Shown here in pieces: positions 34,718-44,277 of a stretch of DNA of 64,000 bases. How positions within the stretch are numbered: the stretch's first letter is position 1; each line of letters begins with the position of its first letter. The DNA comes from Crocinitomicaceae bacterium (lineage in GTDB: Bacteria > Bacteroidota > Bacteroidia > Flavobacteriales_D > Crocinitomicaceae): the NCBI GenBank assembly GCA_029252405.1, contig JAQXBM010000022.1, positions 186,001 to 250,000 on the forward strand, given 5' to 3'. The notes beneath the pieces are model-generated. The model was not told the DNA's origin and ran no database searches. It saw only the letters and a program-made list of their open reading frames with translations. The position numbers were made by a program, and so were the translations under genes.

Positions 34718-35749
34718 ATGAAATCATTAATAGGAACTATAGCTCTCGTTTTCATGGCTCTTGAAGCTTTTGGACAAGACCCGCACTTTTCGCAGTACGA
34801 GGTGACACCATTAATTGTGAACCCAGCGAATGCCGGATTAAAACATGATCTGCGTGCCGTTGTCAATTATAAAAACCAGTGGGGAGCTGTGGCAACGCCG
34901 TATAAAACTACGGCGTTTTCATTTGACATGCGCACAAACAAGGGTGGCGGGGATAACGCTTATTTTGGCATCGGTGGACAATTTCTTCAGGATAAGTCTG
35001 GAGATGCAAACATGTCTCTGATCCAGGGAAATCTAAACGTATCTGGAATCATTAAACTGGATAACTACAGTAAGTTGAGTCTAGGTTTGATGGGTGGATT
35101 TGGACAGCGAGGGACAGATTACGATAATCTGAGATGGGAGAGTCAATATGCCAATGGAGCGTACAATTCACAACTGAGTTCGAATGAAACATTTGCGACA
35201 CCGACTTTTTCGTATTTCGATGCTGGGGCTGGAATAGCTTGGACTTACGGTAAGGATCAAGGATACATCACAGCGAATGATGGAGTCAAAGCGACAGTTG
35301 GTTTTTCGGCTTCGCATTTTGGACTTCCCGCAGCCTCATTCAATGGATTTGATGTATCTCTAAAGACGAAATTCATCGGTCATGCGTCTATGGAAGTTGG
35401 CAAGGCAAATACAAATTTGACTTTCATTCCTTCTCTCTATTACGTGCAGCAAGGCAAACAACGAGAAGTACTTTTTGGTAGCACCTTTCGCTATTTGTTG
35501 CAGGAAGGGTCACACTTTACAGGATTTAATAAATCATCTTCAATCGGACTTGGAGTGCACTACAGGTTGAAGGACGCTCTTGTGACAAGCCTTCAAGTTG
35601 ATTATGCAAATTATACAGTTGGAATAAGCTACGATTTTAATGTCTCTCAGTTGTCAACAGCATCGAATATGAGAGGTGGACTTGAGCTATTTCTAAGGTT
35701 CGTCACACCGAATCCATTTGGTCGTTCTTCAATCTCTAAATTCAGATAA
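34718..35749 (+). CDS. PorP/SprF family type IX secretion outer-membrane protein
   Basis: A 343-residue protein with a signal peptide (ending AFGQ, residues 1-19) and the family start DPHFSQYEVTPLIVNPANAG, followed by RAVVNYKNQWGAV. The rest alternates hydrophobic strands as expected for a 14-strand FadL-like beta-barrel. PorP/SprF proteins help export or anchor type B T9SS cargo; the gene directly upstream encodes exactly such cargo, so the two form a cargo-partner pair. Stop-to-start distance is 6 bases. Confidence 0.92.
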   Translation: MKSLIGTIALVFMALEAFGQDPHFSQYEVTPLIVNPANAGLKHDLRAVVNYKNQWGAVATPYKTTAFSFDMRTNKGGGDNAYFGIGGQFLQDKSGDANMSLIQGNLNVSGIIKLDNYSKLSLGLMGGFGQRGTDYDNLRWESQYANGAYNSQLSSNETFATPTFSYFDAGAGIAWTYGKDQGYITANDGVKATVGFSASHFGLPAASFNGFDVSLKTKFIGHASMEVGKANTNLTFIPSLYYVQQGKQREVLFGSTFRYLLQEGSHFTGFNKSSSIGLGVHYRLKDALVTSLQVDYANYTVGISYDFNVSQLSTASNMRGGLELFLRFVTPNPFGRSSISKFR

Positions 35750-35791
35750 ACTTGGATTGACTTATTGTCGTGCATCTTGATCCCTTTTTGC

Positions 35792-35799
35792 TATCTTTG
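35792..35799 (+). promoter_or_regulatory. Promoter -7 element of the polysaccharide cluster
   Basis: TATCTTTG is a perfect TAnnTTTG Bacteroidota -7 element, 17 bases before the GTG start at 35817. The best -33 TTG is at 35765-35767, slightly too far (24 bases). Confidence 0.6.
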
Positions 35800-35816
35800 C
35801 GCCCTTAATTACTCTA

Positions 35817-36545
35817 GTGAAGACTTGGATCAAATATATTCTACAAAAGTTATTTGGGTTTCAGACCTATCTATATGTCTTCGCGAAATATAAAATCCGC
35901 ACGCTTCGAAGAGATAAAAAGGAGAACGATTTTTTCCACTTCCTTGGAATGTTGAAAGATGACGAAGGGATCGTACTGGATATTGGTGCAAACTTGGGAA
36001 TCATGACGGTTCACCTGGCTCAAAACCTTCCAAAATCAACCATTCATGCTTTCGAGCCAATGCCTGATAATCAAGCGATTTTCAAGAAAGTTATCGCGAA
36101 GTACCAGCTGAAAAATGTTGTGTTTCACGAAATTGCACTAGGAGATACTGAGGGCAAAGTTCAAATGATTCTTCCTGAAAAAGATGGAGCGAAAATGCAA
36201 GGTCTTAGTCATGTGAAGCACGATTCAATCACCGAATGGAACGAAGGATCTGAATTTGAAGTGCCAATCAAACCCTTGGATTCCATTTTTGTTGATGAAA
36301 AAATTCAGGGGATTAAAATGGATGTTGAGAATTTCGAATACTTCGTTTTGAATGGAGCTAAGGAGTTATTGGCCAAGCATAAGCCAATTGTCTACACGGA
36401 ATTGTGGGACAATGATAACCGTCAAAAGTGCTTTGGCCTCCTCAAAGATTTGGGATATTCGACATTCGCTGTGAAAGGCGATAAATTGGTTCCGTTCAAT
36501 TGCGTCGATCACGACGTCCAAAATTTTATCTTTACAGCCAATTAA
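35817..36545 (+). CDS. FkbM-family methyltransferase
   Basis: A 242-residue cytosolic enzyme starting at GTG. The S-adenosylmethionine-binding motif I is IVLDIGANLGIMTVHLA (residues about 51-67), then HAFEPMPDNQAIFKK (acidic loop binding the ribose) and the FkbM element IQGIKMDVENFEYFVLNGA with the catalytic-region Asp/Glu. FkbM enzymes O-methylate sugars or polyketides. As first gene of a cluster with flippase, chain-length regulator and ligase, it probably methylates a sugar of the surface polysaccharide (inference). Confidence 0.88.
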   Translation: MKTWIKYILQKLFGFQTYLYVFAKYKIRTLRRDKKENDFFHFLGMLKDDEGIVLDIGANLGIMTVHLAQNLPKSTIHAFEPMPDNQAIFKKVIAKYQLKNVVFHEIALGDTEGKVQMILPEKDGAKMQGLSHVKHDSITEWNEGSEFEVPIKPLDSIFVDEKIQGIKMDVENFEYFVLNGAKELLAKHKPIVYTELWDNDNRQKCFGLLKDLGYSTFAVKGDKLVPFNCVDHDVQNFIFTAN

Positions 36546-36573
36546 ACGAACTAACTAACGTTTAGGCTTACGG

Positions 36574-38028
36574 ATGCAGCGCAAATTTCTTTCTGGTCTT
36601 GCTCTCATGTTGATCTTGAATCTCTTGATCAAACCGATCGCTATTTTCGGAATTGATGCCGAAGTGCAAAATAGTGTTGGATCGGCACAATACGGAATCT
36701 ATTTTTCGCTTCTAAGTTTTTCATTTCTGTTTAATATTCTGCTGGATTTTGGAATCAATAATTACAATACGAAGCGAGTTGCCCAACAACAAAAAGAAGC
36801 GGTTTCCGACTTTGGTAAAATTCTCGTTTTGCGTGGAGGATTGTTCGTAGTTTATGCGCTTGTTTCGTTTTCCATCGCGTTCATTTTAGGTTGGGGTGAG
36901 TTCGAAATTTATTTGCTCTACTTCATGGTGCTGAATCAACTATTTGTGACCTCGATTGCTTTCGCACGAAGTTACTTCAATGGGATGTTGATGTTCAAAA
37001 CGGAAGCCTTCCTGAGCGTGCTCGATCGCTTATTGTTGATCGTCTTTTGCGGGGCGCTTCTTTACCTGCCAATCACAGAAGAAAAATTCAAAATTGAATG
37101 GTTTGTGTGGATTCAGACCTTGTGCTATGGATTAGCATTTGTAGTGGCATTTAGTTTATTATTGCGGAAAACGGGAGTTCCGAAGCTCAAATTCCAATCA
37201 AAGTTCTCTGTTCAGCTCATCAAAAAAAGCCTCCCATACGCGCTTTTAATATTGCTGATGATGATCTATACGCGGGTAGATTCTGTGATGATCGAACGGC
37301 TCCATGAGAATGGGAAAATGGAGGCAGGATTCTATGCTCAAGGATTCAGATTGTTCGATGCACTCTTCATGTTTGCCATGATTTTCACAGGCCTACTTTA
37401 CCCGATTTTTTCTCAGCAAATCATTCAAAAGAAAGACTTTAAACCTTTGCTAAGTTCGGCTACAAAATTGCTGTTGGGAGGAACAATTGCTCTGGGAATT
37501 ATTGCCTATTTCAATGCATGGATTATCCTCCATTGGATTTATGATCACGATATTAATTCCAGTGTTGTTCCGTTTCAATGGTTAATGTTAGGCTTCGTTG
37601 GAATGGCGGCTAATTTGCTGTTTGGAACCTTGCTCACAGCCAATGGATCACTCAAGTTTTTGAATTCGGTATCCGCCATTGGAATCCTTGTCAATATTGG
37701 AATGAATGCTTTCCTGATTCCAAAATACGGTGCGAGCGGAGCAGCTTTCGCAACCTTGATTACCCAAGGTTCTGTTTCTGCTGTTCAGATCATTTATTCC
37801 ATGATCTTCTTCTCAATGAAACTTGCAATTCTACCCATCCTTCAGTTTATTGGGTTTGTAGGGATGGTTTGGACGCTTTGTTACTTTGTAAAAGTCGATT
37901 CATTTTTGATGTTTGCCCTCGTTGGAGCAGGCTCTTTTGCAGGGATGTTCGTCTTTGGATTAATTGATTTCAAGCTATTTAAATCCATTCTCACATCGAG
38001 AGGAAAAGAAGAAATTTCTGAGGGATAA
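36574..38028 (+). CDS. Polysaccharide flippase (Wzx / MATE-like)
   Basis: A 484-residue inner-membrane protein with 12-14 predicted helices and charged cytosolic loops, of the polysaccharide biosynthesis (PST/Wzx) family. Landmarks are YGIYFSLLSFSFLFNILLDFGINNYNTKRVAQ at the N-terminus, SLPYALLILLMMIYTRVDSVMIERL mid-protein (the conserved R-x-D in TM7) and NSVSAIGILVNIGMNAFLIPKYGASGAAFATL later. It flips undecaprenyl-linked oligosaccharide units to the periplasm. Neighbours fit a Wzy-dependent type pathway. No glycosyltransferases are present in this part, so repeat-unit synthesis genes lie elsewhere. Confidence 0.87.
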   Translation: MQRKFLSGLALMLILNLLIKPIAIFGIDAEVQNSVGSAQYGIYFSLLSFSFLFNILLDFGINNYNTKRVAQQQKEAVSDFGKILVLRGGLFVVYALVSFSIAFILGWGEFEIYLLYFMVLNQLFVTSIAFARSYFNGMLMFKTEAFLSVLDRLLLIVFCGALLYLPITEEKFKIEWFVWIQTLCYGLAFVVAFSLLLRKTGVPKLKFQSKFSVQLIKKSLPYALLILLMMIYTRVDSVMIERLHENGKMEAGFYAQGFRLFDALFMFAMIFTGLLYPIFSQQIIQKKDFKPLLSSATKLLLGGTIALGIIAYFNAWIILHWIYDHDINSSVVPFQWLMLGFVGMAANLLFGTLLTANGSLKFLNSVSAIGILVNIGMNAFLIPKYGASGAAFATLITQGSVSAVQIIYSMIFFSMKLAILPILQFIGFVGMVWTLCYFVKVDSFLMFALVGAGSFAGMFVFGLIDFKLFKSILTSRGKEEISEG

Positions 38029-38119
38029 AATAATTTGATTTTTTCGCAGTTTATAGACTGAAGTTGACACGAGCTCTTTTCAATAGAAACGTTAACTTCG
38101 CGCTACGAAAAAACTAACT

Positions 38120-39115
38120 ATGAGTCAAAATACGCCTGATTTTCAAGACGAAAGTCAAAATCTTCTCCTTTTTGTTTGGCGAAAACGCAAGATAATTATC
38201 ATCCTTTCTGCGCTTGCATTTGTTGCGTCAATTGCGATTTCATTATTCTTGACGCCTTTATACAAGTCTACTGCCATTGTTTTCCCAACGGCAACGAGTA
38301 CAGTTTCCTTCTCGGAACAACGAAATGCAAAAGCGTCTTCGATGGATTTTGGGGAAGAGGAACAAGCAGAGCAATTGCTTCAAATTTTACAATCTTCTCG
38401 AATTCGAAATAGAATTGTTGAGCGCTTTGATTTATTCAACCATTACGAGATTGATCAAGACGATGAGAATCGCTACTTCAAATTAGGACAAGAATACAGC
38501 AGTCACATTCAATTCTCAAGAACGAAATACGGTTCAATAAGCATCGAAGTGTTGGATCGTGAGCCTGAATTGGCCGCAGAAATTGCAAATAAGATTGTCG
38601 ATTTAATCGATACCGTGAAAAACAACATGGTGAAGGAACGTACGATTCCTGCATTTGACATCAATCGCCGTAAACGCGAAATGTTGGAGACTGAGATCAA
38701 CGGAATTTTAGCCGAATTGGATAGCCTTTCTACGATGGGGGTTGTGACGAGTGAAGGTCGAGCGAATTTGTACCAAGCATACAACGAATCGAAGAGTGCT
38801 GCTGACAAAGCCTTTGTGAAGAATCAAATTGATGTGAACATTAAACATGGTGCTCGTTTCGACGGATTGGAACAACTGCGTGATGAGCGTATCACGAAGC
38901 TGACCAAATTTGAGGATTCTTACGAGCAATCCGAGTCGGATGCGAATGCCAATTTCAACCATAAATTTATCGTTGAACCTGCAGTAGTTGCTGATAAAAA
39001 AGCAAAGCCAAAACGAATGATTATCGTTTTGCTTGCGACCATGGGAGCGTTCTTCTTTGTTGTCTTTGCATTACTTGTTCAAGATCGCATCGCGAAGCTT
39101 CGTAAAATGGCTTAA
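38120..39115 (+). CDS. Wzz-type chain-length determinant protein
   Basis: A 331-residue inner-membrane protein with TM1 (about 29-48) and TM2 (about 300-322) flanking a periplasmic helical domain. The N-terminal membrane-proximal segment SLFLTPLYKSTAIVFPTATST is the Wzz signature, and the C-terminal PAVVADKKAKPKRMIIVLLATMGAFF contains the conserved Pro/Lys before TM2. The middle is a coiled coil (about 190-270). No cytosolic kinase domain is present, so it is a PCP1-like O-antigen chain-length regulator. The stop TAA is followed at once and in the same frame by the O-antigen ligase gene. Confidence 0.88.
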   Translation: MSQNTPDFQDESQNLLLFVWRKRKIIIILSALAFVASIAISLFLTPLYKSTAIVFPTATSTVSFSEQRNAKASSMDFGEEEQAEQLLQILQSSRIRNRIVERFDLFNHYEIDQDDENRYFKLGQEYSSHIQFSRTKYGSISIEVLDREPELAAEIANKIVDLIDTVKNNMVKERTIPAFDINRRKREMLETEINGILAELDSLSTMGVVTSEGRANLYQAYNESKSAADKAFVKNQIDVNIKHGARFDGLEQLRDERITKLTKFEDSYEQSESDANANFNHKFIVEPAVVADKKAKPKRMIIVLLATMGAFFFVVFALLVQDRIAKLRKMA

Positions 39116-40555
39116 TTGCAAGCGCTTCGATCACATACCTTTATTGTTTTAGCGAGTCTGGCTTACATTCTTGTTGCGTGCTATTTAGTTTGGATTGATC
39201 AATCCTATCTTGCGCTCGCACCAGTAGGTTTGATTGCGATGTATTGTGCAATCGTATATACGCAATGGACGTATTTGGCATTAGCCTTACTCACACCATT
39301 ATCAGTCAATATAGAGGAATACACCGATAGTTTTGGTTTGTTCATTCCTACGGAACCCATTCTTTTTGGCCTGTTGATTTTAATGCTCCTGAGGCATATT
39401 CAAGATCGCGCTTTCGAAAAGGAAATTTGGCGACACCCAATCATTTGGGCAGTTTCGTTTTACCTGATTTGGATTTTCGTGACTTCAATTACCAGTCAGC
39501 ACCCGATGGCTTCGTTTAAGTTTTTGCTGACGAAATTGTGGTTTTTTGTACCCATTTTGTTCTATGGTCCGAGTGTGTTTAAACAAACGAAGCACGTCAA
39601 AACCTTCATTTGGTTGCTGACAATCGGAATGGTATTGGCCATTACGTACACGTTGATTGTTCACGCGAGTTATAATTTCGGAGAAAAAGAAGGACACTGG
39701 GTTATGTGGCCATTTTTCAAAGACCACACGATTTATGGAGCTGCAGTGGCTTTCGTAACACCTTTAGTCTTCGGTCTGTATTTCATGAAAAAACACAATC
39801 CCTTGATGCAAGTCACGATCATTGGATTGGCTGCGATCATTGTTCTTGGTTTGTACTTCTCGTATACTAGAGCTGCGCAATTGAGTGTTGTCGCTTCACT
39901 GTGCGTATTGGCGGCCATTAAGTTGAAGATTAAATTTTCTTGGATCGCAGGTGGAGTAGCAATTTTGGGGATATTCTTATTCCTGTCGAAAGATGCCATT
40001 CAGATGGAGCTGGAGCGAAATAAGATTGAACACACGACCAAAGAAGGTTTTAGTGAGCGTATCCAAAGTGCAGCGAATATCACTACAGATGCTTCCAACT
40101 TAGAACGATTGAATAGATGGTCTTGTGCGATAGATATGTTCAAGGAACGTCCTTTGGTTGGATTTGGTCCAGGAACCTACGCCTTTGAATATGCACGCTT
40201 TCAAGATCCTGAAAATTTGACGATTATCTCAACCAACTTTGGTGATGGCGGAAATGCACACAGCGAGTTTTTAGGGCCGCTTTCTGAAATGGGATTCCTT
40301 GGGATGATAGCGATGATTTTAATCGTAATTGCGATTTTCTACAAGGGAATTACCTTGTACCTCAAGTGGCCAGAGGATGATCGGGAAATGCGGACGCTTA
40401 TTCTTTCTATGAATATGGCGTTAGTCACGTACTTCGTACATGGTACATTCAATAACTTCCTCGATACAGACAAAGCCGCTATTCCAGTTTGGGGATTCTG
40501 CGCGGCTTTTATTGCCTTGGAAATAGTTTTGAAGAAGAAGGAGCAATTGGATTAA
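39116..40555 (+). CDS. O-antigen ligase family membrane protein
   Basis: A 479-residue polytopic membrane protein with about 11-12 helices and the Wzy_C/WaaL domain: a large periplasmic loop (about 300-390) carries the conserved RLNRWSCAIDMFKERPLVGFGPGTYAFEYA and then GDGGNAHSEFLGPLSEMGFLG, with the H-S-E/L motif essential in O-antigen ligases. It joins undecaprenyl-linked glycan to lipid A core or to proteins. The first possible start is TTG at 39116, directly after the wzz stop TAA and in the same frame. There is no room for a separate ribosome-binding site except inside wzz, so initiation depends on translation of wzz or on stop-codon read-through. Confidence 0.87.
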   Translation: MQALRSHTFIVLASLAYILVACYLVWIDQSYLALAPVGLIAMYCAIVYTQWTYLALALLTPLSVNIEEYTDSFGLFIPTEPILFGLLILMLLRHIQDRAFEKEIWRHPIIWAVSFYLIWIFVTSITSQHPMASFKFLLTKLWFFVPILFYGPSVFKQTKHVKTFIWLLTIGMVLAITYTLIVHASYNFGEKEGHWVMWPFFKDHTIYGAAVAFVTPLVFGLYFMKKHNPLMQVTIIGLAAIIVLGLYFSYTRAAQLSVVASLCVLAAIKLKIKFSWIAGGVAILGIFLFLSKDAIQMELERNKIEHTTKEGFSERIQSAANITTDASNLERLNRWSCAIDMFKERPLVGFGPGTYAFEYARFQDPENLTIISTNFGDGGNAHSEFLGPLSEMGFLGMIAMILIVIAIFYKGITLYLKWPEDDREMRTLILSMNMALVTYFVHGTFNNFLDTDKAAIPVWGFCAAFIALEIVLKKKEQLD

Positions 40556-40778
40556 TTGGATTTTTGGAGAGCTTTGCTCTTGGATCAATTACGGCTTTGA
40601 GATATCTTCCAGGCTCCGCGAATGAAACCACACAACGAATCCAAGAACAACCTACAATCAACTTCAATCTAACAGGCGAAGCCGAATCTAAAAGCGCAGC
40701 GATCCGAAAATCCCAACGCGAAGCGAATCCAACCAAAACACACGTTTTTTCTCCCTTGAACGTTGTACATTCGTAACA

Positions 40779-43700
40779 ATGTTGATTTTTCTTCGAAACG
40801 CAATACTACTTTGTGCTTTTATACTTCCGTTTTTAGGAGTGGCACAGCATTCTGGGCTCCGCACCATGACTGTTGCGCACGCAGATACAATTCAACTTGA
40901 TTCACTTTCAATTTACCCGAATTCCTTTGATATTAAATGTGGCGATCAACCCTTTTCAGATGACACGTACGAATTGGACTATGCGAAATCCCAAATCATC
41001 CTTCTGGACAAGTGTTCCGATTCCTTAAACATTTCGTTTCGTGTTCTTCCTTTTGATTTAAGCTCGCCGATTGTTGCGCGAGACACCAGCCTCATTTATG
41101 AGGAAAACAAAGGAATGCGGGAGCGATTTATGATTACCTCTCAAGAGACGAATGCCGATATTTTTGGTGGCGCAGGATTGAATAAGCAGGGAAGTATCTC
41201 CCGTGGTATTTCCTTCGGAAACAACCAAGATTTGGGCGTCAACTCAACTTTGAACTTAGAACTTTCTGGTCAGATTGCACCCAATTTGAAATTACTCGCT
41301 TCCGTTTCAGATGACAATTTGCCCATTCAAGCAGATGGAAATACGAATAAGTTGCGCGAGTTCGATCAAGTGTTTATTCAAGTATACAATGATCAATTGA
41401 AGTTGATTGCCGGAGATTTTTGGTTGTACAAACCAACAGGGTATTTCTTGACGTACAAGAAGCGCGCTCAGGGATTGACCATCAATTATCAGTGGTCCCC
41501 AGAAAAAGGCAAAGTATGGAAAACTCAAGCGAGTGGAGCACTTTCACGGGGTAAATTCCAACGGCAAATTATTCAAGGAGTAGAAGGGAATCAAGGACCT
41601 TATCGTTTGCAAGGAGCGCAAAATGAACCTTTCATTATTGTCTTGGCAGGAACGGAAAAAGTATTCATTGACGGAAAGCAACTAGAACGTGGACAGTCCT
41701 TTGACTATGTCATGGATTACAATACGGCCGAAGTAACATTCACAACTAGAAACCAAATCACCAAGGATACGCGGATTGTTGTCGAGTTTCAGTATTCTGA
41801 TCAGAATTATGCCCGAAGTCTTGTCCAATCTTCGACATCGTACAAAACCGACCGCTTTGAATTTTGGATCAACGGTTATTCTGAACAAGATGCACGAAAT
41901 CAAACTTTGCAGCAGGAATTGAGTATTTCCCAGAAGCAGCAGCTGTCCGAAATAGGCGACACCTTGAATTTAGCGCGTGCTTCCAGTATTGATTCCATCG
42001 GGTACTTTGAAAACCAGAACTTGTACAAATTGGTAACTATTTCCGGATACGATTCGGTTTTAGTGTATTCTGTTGATCCTGATTCTGCGCTCTATCGCGC
42101 AACCTTCGAACAAGTTGGGTTTGGTAATGGAGATTACGTTTTCAGCAATTACAACGCGCTCGGAAAAGTGTTCGAATGGGTGGAACCAATAGGAGGTGCT
42201 TCTCAAGGAGATTTTGCACCGTCACGAACGATTATCACTCCAAAACAACGGCAAATGGTGACTTCAGGAATTGCTGTAAAATTGACGAGTCGACTGAAAT
42301 TAGAAACAGAATTGGCGTATTCTAAGATTGATCAGAATACCTTTTCCCGTTTTGACAGTGAAGATGACAACAGCTTTGGTGCGATGACAAAATTGACGGG
42401 TGACATCCCGCTGTCAAAGGATAGTATACCAAATTGGATCTTGCGAACAACCTTGGAAGTAGAAGCAAGGGATAAAAATTTCAGTCCAATTGAACAGTAT
42501 CGAACGGTGGAGTTTGATCGTGATTGGAACACGCGTAACAAAGGATTTGAAGGAAATCAGTTGGAGTCGAAATTGGGCGCAAATTTCAGGAATCGGAATT
42601 ACGGAAATATCAATGTTCAGGGACAGCAATTTTTGATTGGAGGAGATTACCAAGGATTCCGTGGGTTTACGAACGGAAGATGGAAACAAAAGGGGTTCAA
42701 TGCAACCTGGGATGGAAGTTATTTATCTAGTAAAACCACAGAACTGAATGAATTCGTGCGTCACCGCGCTGATATTTCGCAATCACTTGGTTGGTTCAAA
42801 ATTGGATACAAAGACGATCATGAATTGAATCGCTTTACGACAGACATTTTGCAGCTTTCGAGTTACCAATTTTTCGACTATCAAGTCTACTTGGCGAACA
42901 GTGATTCGATCAAAAATGAGTATAGAATATTTTACCGAGAACGCACTGATGATCGATCAGATAGCACCTCACTTCAGCGTGCGGCAAAGGCGAAATCAAT
43001 TGGGGCAGAAGTCAATTTCACTCAATGGAAGAACCAGACCTTGAATATCGTCACGAGCTACCGCGAACTGGTCGTAACGAATGCAAATTTGATCAATTCT
43101 ACACCAGAAAACACGCTCCTCGGGCGAATTGACTATCAACTGAAAGCATTTAAAGGAGCGATCAATTTGAATACCTTCTACGAAGTAGGATCGGGGTTGG
43201 AACTGAAGCGTGAATTTTTGTACATCAAAGTGAATGATGGTCAGGGAGTGTACACATGGATCGATTACAATGCCGATGGAATCAAAGATTTAAACGAATT
43301 TGAGATTGCGCAATTCGCCGATCAAGCGAGCTATATTCGCGTATTCACACCAAGTAACGAATACGTAAAAACCTACTCGAACGAGTTGAATCAATCCTTG
43401 TACATTCGTCCTGAGCGATTGTGGGCATCTAAGCAAGGCTTCTTGAAAGTTGTTTCGCGTTTTTCGAATCAGACCAGGGTAAGAATCAAGCGGAAGACGA
43501 ACATCTTCAATGGAAATGCAGCCTTCAATCCGTTCTTTTCCAATATTTCTGATACTTCACTCATATCGACAGCTTCTAACTTGAGGAACACACTTTATTT
43601 CAATCGCACATCCAGTATTTTTGGCGCGCAATACGTTTTTCAGGATGTTCAGAGCAAAACCTTGTTAGCGAGTGGATTTGATTCGCGATTATTAAAATCA

Positions 43701-44216
43701 CATGAGGTGTCCATTCGTTGGAACATCAAAAAACAGTTTACGCTGGAGGCAAAAGGATCTATTGGCGATAAAGCTTCTGCCGCAGATTACACGACAGGAC
43801 GAGATTACACCCTATCATTCTACGCTGTAGAACCGAGCATTATTTATCAGCCATCAACCACCTTCCGCTTGACATTGGACGGAAGAGCTTCGCAAAAAAC
43901 AAATGATCCATCGCTTGGCGGTGAAGTCTCCGATGTCCTAGAATTCGGGAGTACCTTCAAATACAATCAAGCGGAAAAGGGTAGCTTGATTGGAGGGATA
44001 AAAACCGTGATTATTGAATACGATGGAGACGCCAATTCCGCACTTGGATTTGAAATGTTGGAAGCCTTGAAACCAGGAGTCAATTATACGTGGAATGTCG
44101 GCTATCAGCGTTCGATTTCAAGAAATTTACAATTGTCCATTCAATACAACGGGCGTAAGTCGGAAGGTAATCGCATTATTCATTCCGGAGGAATGGAAGT
44201 CCGTGCGTTTTTCTAG
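40779..44216 (+). CDS. Large outer-membrane beta-barrel-like protein, conserved Bacteroidota type
   Basis: A 1145-residue exported protein. Signal peptide about 1-22 (ending GVAQ). After a short N-terminal domain, residues about 125-300 read ISRGISFGNNQDLGVNSTLNLELSGQIAPNLKLLASVSDDN...QADGNTNKLREFDQVFIQVYND, a strand pattern like TonB-receptor or SprA-like barrels. Residues about 300-1145 are dense in alternating beta strands with many aromatic ends (e.g. NRNYGNINVQGQQFLIGGDY), ending GGMEVRAFF with the C-terminal Phe typical of outer-membrane barrels. Function unknown; exporter, receptor and polysaccharide export roles are all possible. The position after the polysaccharide cluster is suggestive only. 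The ATG follows a TACATTCG near-promoter motif. Confidence 0.65.
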   Translation: MLIFLRNAILLCAFILPFLGVAQHSGLRTMTVAHADTIQLDSLSIYPNSFDIKCGDQPFSDDTYELDYAKSQIILLDKCSDSLNISFRVLPFDLSSPIVARDTSLIYEENKGMRERFMITSQETNADIFGGAGLNKQGSISRGISFGNNQDLGVNSTLNLELSGQIAPNLKLLASVSDDNLPIQADGNTNKLREFDQVFIQVYNDQLKLIAGDFWLYKPTGYFLTYKKRAQGLTINYQWSPEKGKVWKTQASGALSRGKFQRQIIQGVEGNQGPYRLQGAQNEPFIIVLAGTEKVFIDGKQLERGQSFDYVMDYNTAEVTFTTRNQITKDTRIVVEFQYSDQNYARSLVQSSTSYKTDRFEFWINGYSEQDARNQTLQQELSISQKQQLSEIGDTLNLARASSIDSIGYFENQNLYKLVTISGYDSVLVYSVDPDSALYRATFEQVGFGNGDYVFSNYNALGKVFEWVEPIGGASQGDFAPSRTIITPKQRQMVTSGIAVKLTSRLKLETELAYSKIDQNTFSRFDSEDDNSFGAMTKLTGDIPLSKDSIPNWILRTTLEVEARDKNFSPIEQYRTVEFDRDWNTRNKGFEGNQLESKLGANFRNRNYGNINVQGQQFLIGGDYQGFRGFTNGRWKQKGFNATWDGSYLSSKTTELNEFVRHRADISQSLGWFKIGYKDDHELNRFTTDILQLSSYQFFDYQVYLANSDSIKNEYRIFYRERTDDRSDSTSLQRAAKAKSIGAEVNFTQWKNQTLNIVTSYRELVVTNANLINSTPENTLLGRIDYQLKAFKGAINLNTFYEVGSGLELKREFLYIKVNDGQGVYTWIDYNADGIKDLNEFEIAQFADQASYIRVFTPSNEYVKTYSNELNQSLYIRPERLWASKQGFLKVVSRFSNQTRVRIKRKTNIFNGNAAFNPFFSNISDTSLISTASNLRNTLYFNRTSSIFGAQYVFQDVQSKTLLASGFDSRLLKSHEVSIRWNIKKQFTLEAKGSIGDKASAADYTTGRDYTLSFYAVEPSIIYQPSTTFRLTLDGRASQKTNDPSLGGEVSDVLEFGSTFKYNQAEKGSLIGGIKTVIIEYDGDANSALGFEMLEALKPGVNYTWNVGYQRSISRNLQLSIQYNGRKSEGNRIIHSGGMEVRAFF

Positions 44217-44277
44217 TGAGCGCCCACCATCTCGTTTAGGGTTTTTTTTCTACCTTGTTCGTACCCAAAAGTTCTTG

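Noticed and set aside
40489-40776. Open frame of 95 codons between the O-antigen ligase and the large outer-membrane protein gene
   Set aside because: It overlaps the end of the ligase gene in another frame, lacks family similarity, and its composition comes from repeated GCGAAGC/GAATCC-like words rather than coding bias.
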